DNA of 64,000 nucleotides from Lutjanus erythropterus (taxonomy: Eukaryota; Chordata; Actinopteri; Lutjaniformes; Lutjanidae): positions 24,289,564-24,353,563 of the forward strand of contig CM034595.1 of the NCBI GenBank assembly GCA_020091685.1, in the 5' to 3' direction. The translations under genes and the position numbers were made by a program. Positions 33,401 through 45,400 of the stretch are shown here, in pieces. How positions within the stretch are numbered: the first letter of the stretch is position 1; the number at the start of each line of letters is the position of its first letter. The notes under the pieces are model-generated. The model was given only the letters and a program-made list of their open reading frames with translations, was not told where the DNA came from and did no database searches.

Positions 33401-36400
33401 ATAAGTACACAATGTATTTGCATTTAGTTAATAATTATCTCTCATAAAGTGAAAAGCATTTACGTATGGATGATGGATTAAGTGGGGGAGGGAGAAAATA
33501 ACTCAGAAAATGTACTCGAGTATCGACTGTATTTCAATTGGCCTTCTGCTTCTGCTGAACAAGCTGTAGAAAGTAAACCTATAATGCGTTTATAGCAATG
33601 ATGTTAAACTGCTGGATTAGAAACCTTACAGATCTTTTTTAGTGGACACTGAGTTTTGTAAGAATTCAGGTCATTCCTTTATCAGAAATGATTAGAACAA
33701 AGTTACGTCAGCTATTTTATTGGAAACTGTGGTCTTGCTTATGAGTGATACTTCTTGCACAAGTACCAGGAGGCACAGACAGATTTATAAGAAACACTAT
33801 CAGAGGTCAAACTGTAGGCAGTAAAAGAACATAAACAGCTTTTCTCTTATTTATCAGAAAACTGATTATCACTGCCAGTGTTTACTGCTGTTCGTGTGAC
33901 AGTAAACACAACGTTGTGGTCCATTTATGATTCTAAGCATGAACCAAAAAATGAGGTTACACGGATGTTTCATGCAACTGTACAGGTATTTCATTTAAAT
34001 AACATATTTCACATACTTTTCTAACATTTTTCATATTTCATCATCATTTCTATTTATGATTCTTCACTTTACTTGTTTTTTTGCTTATTCTGTTTATTGT
34101 TATGCACCAAAACACCAAGGCAAATTCTACATGTAGACCTACTTGGGATTAAGCCTGATTGTGATTCTGAATATTTTCAAGTGTAGATATGTTGATAAAC
34201 AAGTAAAAATATCAAATTGTGTTGAAATTGCTGCTGTTACACTCCAAATTTGGGACTATTAAAGGAATATCTTATCTTATCTTAGATGAATACCCCTGAA
34301 ATGCAAATTAGGACTGATCCAGGCCCTACTTACTAGCATTTACTAACAATCATCCAAAAAATAAATCTATTTCCAATGTGTATTTGATCCAGATTAAAGG
34401 GGAAATTCATGTGGATGTCCAGTCAGTAGTCAATTTAAACAATAAATTCCTCAATATTCACCAACAAAGATGAGTTTTCCTGCTCACTGAGCCATGCCAG
34501 CAGTGCCTGTATGTACCAGGATGCATTGCGTGCACGGCTTCTGACGCCTCCATGTTGCCATGTGTCACCATCCTAGCCTATTGCTATTTATTGGCCAAAA
34601 CCTGGCAAGAGGTCACAAAAATACCTATCTACCACCCCCCGGGTACCCAGAGGCAGAGACTAAGAACCCAGTTTTTGTAGAAACAGTCTGTAGTTCTTCC
34701 TTTCATCCAGTGACATCACTGTGACATCACTGGATTCAGGAAGAGAAACTGATTTTGCAGCATTAGATCTCTAGCCTTACATCTTGATCAATATATCACA
34801 CACTGAGAAATTTATTGCTTCAATCAACTGCATTTACAATCAGTGCTGACTGGACAACCATCTACTTTCCAAACATTCCCTCTATTTTTGAATTTCTTTT
34901 GATGGCCACTCTGGGGCGGGGCCTCACCTGTAGTCCTCGTTGACCATCAGCGTGTTGGCTGCCCAGCCAGGTGAGAAGGGGTTGGGCATTAGGCCGCTGG
35001 TAGGCACCACAGTAGGGGCCACAGAGGGAGGTACTGGGGTCAGAGGTATGATGGACGCGCCGCTGATACTGCTGTCATTCCCCAGGCCGACGTCCACGCT
35101 GGAGCGAGCCAGGGAGATGGAGGAGAGGAGGTTGATCACATTCTCAGACAACCTCCGGCAGTTTCTCGTCGACACTAGGAAGGGTTTACTGCCAGTAAAG
35201 AGCTCCTCCATGGAGGTCAGGGGGCCAGAGATAGACAGCTGCAGCCCAGCAATTGTGTCTGAAATCTGGAGAGGGAGGAAGGAAGGAGGAATGAGGGGAG
35301 TTAAGTGGGACGGAAACCACAAAGTAGACACGATGATGCTCATAAAGTCATGGTGGGCTTAGAGAGGCTGTGTGATAGAGATAGAGAACTGAGGGTGGCG
35401 GTCGTCTCGCTGCCTAATGCATCTCCCATTAATCTATCACACAAGATAAAACTCAGGTCTCATTTGTCAAACTGCTGAAAGTGAAACTGTGAATTTCACT
35501 TTTACTCCTACTTGCAAAATTAAGAACAAAAGCTGTTTATCCAATTTCCTCTAACATGAAAATACTCTTAAATATACAACATCTCAAGGTCTCTTAAGCT
35601 GTTTAAGACAAGATAATAGTCGGCTGCAGTGCAGAGACAGAAGGGAGCTCAGGCTTTCTGAGACATGTTTTGAAATGACTGTGCTGTCTTGTTATCTGTA
35701 TAATTCAGAGTAGAGAAGCTTTAAACCTATTATATGCAGCAGCTGCTTTTTTGTAAAGCTTCTAACTTATTATTCAAATTCTTAGCTGTTTATTACATAC
35801 CTGTACATATACTTCAGGGCAGCAGCCGAGGATTATTTTCATCATCAGTGAATCTGCTGATTATTTTATTGATTATTCTTTCGTTTAAACTATAAAATGT
35901 CAAAAAACTCTTCATTTACTGTCATAAATGATAGAGAAAATCAGCAAATCCTCAAATTCTTGTGTTTAAAAAGCTGGAGCCAGCACATATTCAATTTCTT
36001 TGCTTGAAAAGTGACTGAAACGATTAATCGATTATCAAAATAGTTAGCAACTAATTTTCTTTGATTGACGAAATAATTAATCAACTGATCATTGCAGCTC
36101 TGCTACATGTATTACATACCTGTACAGACATTCCTGTATTTTACATTAAAACATATAACTGTCTGCATATATCCTTTCATTGTTTAGTTGTAACTAACTA
36201 ACTCTGCTGAGTTATGTTCCAATTTATTTATAATTTATTTTACCGACTTACATTTATTTTATCTTTACCAATCTTTGTCAATTAAATGTTTTATTTCCTT
36301 TATTTTGAAAAATTCTCCTTTCCTTTTTAAATTGTCTTATTTGATAATGTTACAATCTCAAAATACAATCCATATATAATCTGCTCTATATCTGTGAATG

Positions 36401-39400
36401 TACATTAATATTATTGTATAATTCTTTCATATAAATGAAAATGAGCATTGACACAATGATATACTGGATGCATAATTTTCTTTGGCTCAAAAATACACAT
36501 CCAGTGAACCACCACAAGATGATATACAGTACTTACTAGACTTATTTAACCATGTACAGAATAGTACCAAACACTGTCACTGTATATACTGAGAGTCAGA
36601 GTGTACTTCTAGTTTGTAGTTTTTAGTTAAGTTTCACTCCACCCCTTCATTGTCATTGTAAAAAAAACTTTTTATTATTATATGATTCCTCTGATATGTT
36701 TTATCTACCAGGAACAGAGTTTCTTTTCTTTTCCAGTTTGTTTTGGTTTTCATTTCAGCCAACGTCCTGTTATTTCATTCCAGTCTTTCTAAAAAAATTG
36801 AACAATGGGGCAGACGTGGTTCCCAGAGTCGGCGCCTTCAGGACAGACCAAGGACGACGCAAGATTTGTTCATTTGTTTGTTTGTTTAATTTTATAAATT
36901 TGTAATACCATTTCATCACACTTGCTTTTTTTTAAGATTATTTTTTGGACTTTTTAACCTTTATTGGACAAAACGGCCATATAGAGACAGGAAAGAAGGG
37001 AGGGGGACGGACACAGCAAAGGGCTCTGGGTTTGAATTGAACCTGGGCCACTGCTGATTAACCAGGTGAGCTATTGGGACACCTTATCAAATTCAAACTT
37101 TTCATTTTCCATTTTTGCACAGGCAAAAACAGAAAAAAGGACCACGACAGATAAAAGATCTACACTAAAATCTGAAGTGGGAACTTTGGAACACTTTATA
37201 TTGATGCTAGTTCATGCATGTCACATATATCAAAACAATGTTTTTTGTGTCGTAAGTTAAAATAGTGAGATAGTCTTTGAATAGATTTGGATGGTTTCAT
37301 TTATAGCTGAAAAAGATGCACATATTGTGAGGTTGGGCAGGAAAAAGAAATTTGGTTTGGGATCTGCTGGGATAAATCCTCGTCTGTGATGAGACAGTCC
37401 TGATCTGACCAGACGTGATAATTCATGTGATCACAGTTGCTCTTACAGATAACGCTTTGCTGTAAGTAATGTTTTAGTCTTATATTTGCTCTTTACAGCA
37501 TTCTTAAGTAGAGGCTGACATGTTTTTTTGGGGAATCCTGTAGGACAAAGAATTCCTGTGAGGCTCCTGTGGGACTTTCGTGGGACTCTTCAAGGGATGG
37601 GAATCATTTTCACTATTCATTATGGGACTGGGACGGGACAGGAGAAAAGCCAGAGAAAAATCAACAGGAGAGGGAAGTGGGGAAACATAATAACATTAGG
37701 TCAGTTTTTGCAGTTCTAATATGAATAAACAATATTTTCTTTAGTTTGAAACCAAAGCTAGTCGCTCTGCTTTCTATTTTAATTGTCTCCTATTTACAGC
37801 CAGCTGACCAGAGCATGACACGTGGACTGTGAACTGACGGGAAGAGGACGGGGCTGGAGCCATTCTTCCAGGATTGGAACGGGGCAGGAGTATTTTTGGG
37901 TGAGTGGGATGGGACAGGAGTGAAAACCCATTCCTGTGTCACTCTCTGTTCTTAAGTGTAATTAATCAATCAATAAAGGCCCAGATTATTCTGTCCAGCA
38001 TAATGATAGAATTTTTTCATCATAGTATCGTTACTTGAAGTTCAGATGAAATGGCATTTCTAGTTTCTGTATCGTGATGTATTTCCATTTCCATTCCTTC
38101 ATTTTTCTATGAATGCATGACAAGGCATCTTTCTGTCTTCTTTCTCTCCCAGGGATGCATGCACGATACTGGACTTTTGCCAGTATCCGATACACCAGTA
38201 CTTTCCAACAGATTCTGGCTGATTGCCAGTGCTGATATCAATATATGCACCTATTTGTTTTTTCCAGGTAATGCCAGACAGCATCCAGTCTCTCCTACTT
38301 TTATGGTGACAGCCTGCTGGCAGATGCAGACATAAAATACAATGTTTTTATTGCTAAGATGGAACAGATTTGTTTTAGTGAAAGGAATTCGCAAAACTAT
38401 TTTCAGAAGGTGTGGATGCTGTTTTTGGCATTACTTGATGAGCCCTGTTGCTCTGTTGCATCTGTATTCTGTGCAAAAACCCTGGCTTATCATGTACTGA
38501 CTGATAATCTGGCAATCCTCCACCCATATGTGTTTTTTGTTTTTGTTTTGCTTTTTCTTTTCCTTTGCTTTTCTTTCATAGCCTTGACCCTACTGATGAA
38601 AGAGGCAGTCAGCACTGTTGTCCATTTCAGACACTTCAAAAACCTCCACACTGCAGACATACTTTCAACATACAGATCTTTTATTTTAAAGCCTTTATCT
38701 GCATATATTGATGATGTGCTGATAATATCGTACATCCCTGCTCTCTTCTCTTCTTTCTCTTCAGACTGTGTCAAATGCTATTGCTTTCATGAGGTTCAGA
38801 TTTTAATGATTGATATGTTAGTTTCTTTGACATGAATGGACATGAGCTGGACTAATTAACTCAAGTGTTTTTTTCCACTCATTCGCTGATACTCGGATGT
38901 ATTTCATTACCTATTTGACTGTAGTTTTCCTGGCCTCTCTCCTCTACAGTAGGAGGACATTTAGCAGCCTGACACATAAACCACTGTCTGACCACAAGGA
39001 GATCGATAAAACAGAAGTTTGTATCTGATTTTATTCCTCTCTCTGCAGACCACATGTGAGCATCCTCTCTCTCTCGCACGCACACACATGCATGCACGCA
39101 CATGCACGCATGCACACACACGCACGGACACACACACACACACACACAGCATCAACCAGGGTAGATATTCTGCATGACAGTTTACTTGCAGAGAGCAGCA
39201 CTCACCAGCAGATCGATGGAAGCTAGCGTATAATTGGCTGTGAGAAGAGACGAGGTCAACTGATACATCCCATCATTAGCCTCGCTGTTGCCATAGAAAC
39301 CGATGCCTATGGCAACACTGCAAAGGGGGAGAAAAAAAGGAGTCATGAAAACATTGTGGGAGGGTGTATGTAGCTACTGTATGTGTGTGTGAGAGGGGGA

Positions 39401-42400
39401 TAGGAGAACAGATAGCAGAGGCATAACTGTAATGTTTAATTCAGTGTGTATGTACATTTTAAATGAATGTGACATGAGGAGATCGAGCTGGAGAGGATGA
39501 GATGTGTGTGTGTGTGTGTGTGTGTATGTGTGCTCTGGATGAGCATACCAACAGTGGAGCACAGGGGAAGGAATAAACAGATGATGGGAAAAAAAGCCGA
39601 CTCTTAGCACTCAACGGTTAAGCTTCAGGAAGGAAAATATTCGAAATGTTAAACATACCGACATGTTTACACATCTTTCTGTTATTCAAATATTCAGATT
39701 AAGGCTCGTGCCAGATGTTCGTCAAATCCCCTCAAACCCGAGAGGAATGGTATGACCCAATCTCCCACAAAGTATGTGACCCAGATTAGAAAGCAGGGGG
39801 AAAAAGGAGGAATGTGTGTCTGCGTCTGTGTGTGCTTTGCATTTCAAGCTGCCAAATGTGAGCGCTGTCGACGTCTAATGCAGCTGCATTTCAAATGACT
39901 GTTTCTGTGACCAAAGGCCACCATCTGGAGGAAAAGGGTGTCACATGAAATATTTTCAAGAGGTAAACTGCAGCATTATTTTTTCATCGGGTCTGGCACA
40001 GAATAGCTCCTGTATGGAGCATCAGCGGAGGAGACGACTGCATTACATTATATTACACTCCATAAGGGGGAGACATGAACCACATCAACCTACAGTCTGT
40101 GTATGATGACATCATTTTGACAGCCGAAATCAGATCTCCAGTACATTATGTTCTGTGATATAGCAGCAATTCAGTCTCACTGCATATACACGTGTGGGGA
40201 ATGGACTGGAATATAATAACAAGCACTGCTGAAGCATTAAATTGAGCTCTAATTTTATTACAACAGCACACAGCTGGGCCTGTAGCTTTAGATTTAAAAG
40301 GCAGCTGAGCTTCCCTTCACTGACTCCTGCTCTACAAGAGTGTATTGGACACATGTCAAGCAGCATTTCTGTATAATGCACAGCAGAGACAATGTACTGA
40401 CTTCATGACTGCGTGGTCACAAGGTCTGAGGGGAACACCGGTGGGTAAATGACTGTGCTGTAGGTGGGCGAGCTGAGATCATCTACACACACATGCAATG
40501 CTGGGGAAATCTACACACACACACTCTCTCACACACACACACACAGTGCTGTCATAGGCCTGTGGTCGGTAAACAGCAATATAACATGACTGTCAGCTGT
40601 CATCTGGGCCTGTTTTCCTCTACAGTGACATTGGTGACTGTGTGAGAGACTAAAAAGCACATGACGGAGGAGATGGTGCCAGCGTGTGATTCACAGCCTT
40701 GGTGCTGTTCCTCCTAAAAGGCAGAGGCGTAAAGTAACTAAGCAACACTTTGCTCAGATACTTTATTAGAGTATTTCTATTTTCTCTTCTTTTATACTTC
40801 AACTCCACTGCATTTCAGAGGGAAATATTGCTCTTTTTTGCTGCATTTGTCTGACAGCTATTGTTCCTGATTCATTTTCAGTTTAAGATTTTACCTAAAA
40901 AATATAAGATAAGCTCATCAAATAAAATTCATTTTTTAAGATTAAACCAGTGGTTCCCAATCAAAACCAACAAAAAACAGTGTCTACTTGGGGCTTCTTG
41001 CCAGATATGTGAATTGTCGGCAAATTAACCAAAAAGTTGCCTTTAAAGGACCAGTGTGTAAGATTTTCAGGAATTCACTGGCAGCACATGGCAGAAATGC
41101 AATATAATATTAATAAAGATGTTTTATTTTCTTACCCAAAAATAAGAATTGTTGCATTTCTGTTACCTTAAATGGGACATTGATATCCTTGTTGATGCCA
41201 CTGAATCCCACACACTGGTCCTTTAAATTTCTCAGATGGTTTCAGATAGTTTCATAAAGGAATAGTTTGACATTTTGGGAAATTAGCTCACTCACTTTGT
41301 TGCAGGGAGTTAGATGGGAAGATTGATACCACGCTCAGGTCTGTGTAAGCTATACAAAGCTACAGCCAGCAGCAGATTAGTTTAGCTTAGCATGAAGACT
41401 GTAAACATGGGCTTGTCTGGCTCTGTCCAAAGGTGTGTTAATTAGTGAGTAGGCTGATTTTATTGCCTTCCAGCAGAGTCAGGCTTGCTTTTTCCCATAG
41501 TGTTCAGTCTTCATGCTAAGCTAAGCTAAAGTAAGTGGTATCCATAGGTGAAGGTGAAGCATATTTCCCAAAATGTTTTCAGTCTCCACCCAGTATATAA
41601 TATCAGTAATATCTTACAAAACACACAAATATTTTACAGCATTATTCCACTCAGGGAAATATTAATGTAAACCATACTGTGACATATTTCACTGAGATGC
41701 ATACAACTGTGCAATATCTAAATTTCAAAAGTATGTGTAAAAGTGTTAACTCAACTGCTCAGACTGTTTCTTGTTTATATTGTTGTATTCTCTCGTTTAT
41801 ATCTTACTTGTTTACTTATTTATCATTTTTTTCTGCTTAATATCTCGCTTTTTTATTGATGCTTCTGTTTTTATACTAAACCCTTTCACTGCTGTAACGA
41901 GCAGATTTCTTTGTTTTCTTGCATCTCATCTCATCTCATGTGAGGCTGGGAACCACTGGACTAAACTAGCTTCAGCCTCAATTGTAATTGATGCATCAGG
42001 ATTAACAATTTTATAATGAGTGGTGGAGGAAGTATTCAGATCTTTCTTCTAAGAACATATTCAACAGCAATAAAATATTACACTACAACTGAAAGTCCTG
42101 CATGCAAGTATCAGCTAAGTGTACTTAACGTATCAAAAGTGCTCATTATATCTTGAAGAAATTTAGTATACTGATGTGTCAACATGGAAACTAACTGTAT
42201 TGGACTGTACTGCACTTATTTTAACTGTGATATTGTTATACATCATAATATTGTATTTTGTAAGGCAGGACTTAAACTTGTACTTGAGTATTTGCGCTGG
42301 TACTCTTACTTAACTAAAGAGCTTAATACTTTTTCCACCCCTGCTAAAAGGGAACTTGTGTGTGTTGCCATAACATATCAGAGCTCTGTCTGTAGGTGAT

Positions 42401-45400
42401 AATGACATCTGAATCCTCCTTCTCACCAGCACAGCGTGACAGCCGCCACCGCCACCCACGTGACACAGCAGATGCCCCGCCCCTTCTTCCCGCTGTAACC
42501 GTGACCCGTGCTGGCATCTTCATCCTCCTCCTCCTCCTCTGATCCCTCGCTCCGGTCACCACGGTGACAGCAACAGTAGTGTATGAGGAAGGAGAGAACC
42601 ACCAGGAGGGAGATAACGAGAGCGATGGCTGATAAACTGGACAAAACCAGTAGAGTCTGAAAGAAGGAAGAGGAGGATGAGTCAGTGACTGTGAGAAATG
42701 GCACTTTAATTCCATTTTTACAAGTAGAGAAGAGCAATAAAGAGAGAGTAAAATACCAACTAATCCTGTTAAACTCCATAGCTTGTCATACTGTCCCGCC
42801 CCCATTAGCAGCAGGAGATGGTGATTAAAAAGGTGTGAGAAGAGGCAGGAAAAATCAAGCATACAGATACACGCTACATGCAAAAGTACGCCTGCGCCTG
42901 ATGATTATTTTTTAAATGATTAAAAAAACAGTTATTTTTTGATTAATTAATAAATCCAATGTTTTTTTTATCAATTTATCTTTTTTTTTTTATTCAATTA
43001 ATAAAACTTTATAATTCACCCAAAATAAATACAAAAGACTTGTCTTGTTAATATTTCAGTATTTTATTCAATCAAAACTGAAAAATAGACACATAAAGTG
43101 AATAAGAAAAAAAATAATAGTGGTATATTTTAAACACACACGTTAATTTAATCACTAATCACTGGATCAACCCTGTCCCTGAACTGGACCACCAGTATTT
43201 TTAGTATTTGACTTAAGGTTATGGTTAGGCACGTATTAGGCACTGGCATGGATTTATTTGACTATGGAGGTAAGATAATTGCTGACAATGTATTTTTGCA
43301 TTGGTGTGGGGCAAGTAAAATATTGTAATCTGATTACAGACTGTAACATGGGTCTGTAACGTTAGTCGTAGCAATTTTCTCTCTCATACCTGGCTGTTAA
43401 AGTAAACAGAAATTGAAATCCAGCTGAATAACACCCTTTGATGACACATGGTTTAACGTTAGCAGCACGTGTGGATGCATGTTATGCAAATTTATATTTT
43501 TCTATAAATGATGACGTCAGTTCCGTCGGCAAACCACCCCAGCCCTCTGCAAAAGTACATTAACAAAGAGATGAATTTAAAACTAATTCACTTAAAACTT
43601 AAACTGGTGATGACGTGGATTTGTGTCGTCACTGGTGTAATATGAAGATAAGATAATCACTGGCAAATGCATTTTTGCATCAGTGTGGGGCAAAGAAAAT
43701 AAATGAAACGAATCACGGACTGTAACAACAGTCTGTAATGTTAGTTGTAGCATTTTTTTTCTCTTCTACATGGCTGTTAAAATAAACAGAATCTATAAAG
43801 ATGACATGTTTTATTAACGTTAACGTCGATGAAGGTCATGCATATCAATATATTTCCATAATCGATGACGTCATTTATGTCAACAAAATGCCCCAGCCCT
43901 GTGCAAACATACATTAACAAGGAGATGAATTGAACACAGTCAGTTTCAGGTGATTTGAGCATTTATTCCTATTCTAAAGGTTTTGACCCATGAATCCCTG
44001 ATCTATACATGCACCATAGTGAATATTAATGTCACTAAGCCATATCAGACTTTGCTTCTGATCAGGCTCAGTGTCATAAAGTCAACATTACTGAAATGCA
44101 TTTTGCCCCGACACGTATCTCCAGTATTATCCTTCATCCATCTGCCCGTCTGTCACTCCCCATTCCTCCACCTTCCCTCCATCTCACCTCCTGTTCGCTG
44201 ACGCCCCTCCCCATCGCCCCACTCCACCCATCCCTCTTTCCCCACGCTCTCGCTCCCACTCTCTTTCTCTCCCCCCACTCTCCCCTCTCTCTTTCTTTCT
44301 ATCCACACCACTGAATCTCTATTAATAATCTGTGACCTACTTAAATACATTCACTGCCACTCTCTCTCACTCCCACTCTCATCTCTCTCCTCTCTGCCCG
44401 GTCTTCTGTTCAGCAACCTCCTCGCATTACTCATTCCCTCTCTCATTCTCCCTCTCGGAGCACTTTCACTCTCTTTTGTCTTTCTGTTCTGCAGGATAAT
44501 TTGTGTCCCCCCCTCCTCCTCTCTCTGTCTTTGTACCGCAGAGAAGTCACAAACACGCACTGTGAGACGCTGCTAGCTGGAGCGTTTTGTATGAGAGAGC
44601 CTGTTGGAGGAGAAGAAGGATGAAACCATTGCATGTTGCAGCAGCAAACCGCACAGTTCAGGAGCGTGCAGACAATAGCAGCTGTGGAAACCTGCTAGAG
44701 GACTCAGAGCATCATGTTGAATCTCATGCACTCCCTGCAACCAAATTGTGTGAAATAGCTCCACTTTGCATGCACGGAGGCAGAGGTGTAAGTGACAGTT
44801 AAAAAAGCATTAAAGCATCTGAAGCAAGGTAGAAAAATGAAAAAAAAGATTACGTATGAGCTGAGGGGCTCTAGGAGGGGTCTGGTGCAATCTTACCACT
44901 GATAATTAGGTCAATAAATTGACATGGAAATGTGTTTTAAATGACTGTAAATGTCACAGGTCTGCAGATTGCTGTTACATTCAGGAATTTAAGGAGCAGT
45001 TTATAGTGTGATGTGGAGCAAATTGCCCATCATCCAGTTACTTAATCATAGTACAACATACCTGTAAATTTATCTTTAAAATATGCTTTATATGAGCCAA
45101 AGAAAGTGATACATTCAGTATAGTGTTGTGTCAATGCTCATTTTCATAATATGGAAAAATTCTAAAATTATATTACTGTATATTCAGATAGAAGAATTAT
45201 ATTTGGGATTGGAACAGGATAAAAAAAAGTAAATTAAAAAGAAGAGAAGATGAACCTGAAAGTAGGAACATAACTCAGATAAGGCAGTCAAATAGCTGCA
45301 GTTTCTTACCTACATTTTCCCTCTTATTCTTCTTCAGTTCTCTAAACCTCTCCTTTTTTCCTGTCCCCTAACCTTCTCCCGCTCAATCCGTCCCTCCAGG

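Larger units (their letters stand above)
40948..41958. mobile_element. hAT-like element containing two nested elements
   Basis: Ends CAGTGGTTCCCAA and CTGGGAACCACTG are inverted repeats. Flanks GATTAAAC (40940-40947) and GACTAAAC (41959-41966) agree at 7 of 8. It encloses a TTAA element (41043-41226) and a third inverted-repeat element (41256-41577). No transposase seen. TTYH1 intron 2. Confidence 0.8.

Noticed and set aside
34940..35362. 140-codon plus-strand open frame
   Set aside because: Antisense shadow of TTYH1 exon 4; the minus strand has the family sequence and splice sites.
36950..37083. A functional tRNA gene
   Set aside because: Box A and B resemblance is present but the cloverleaf arms do not pair and a SINE-type tail follows.
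38359..38835. 158-codon plus-strand open frame
   Set aside because: Lies in TTYH1 intron 3 with no motif; Phe/Leu-rich content follows T-rich DNA.
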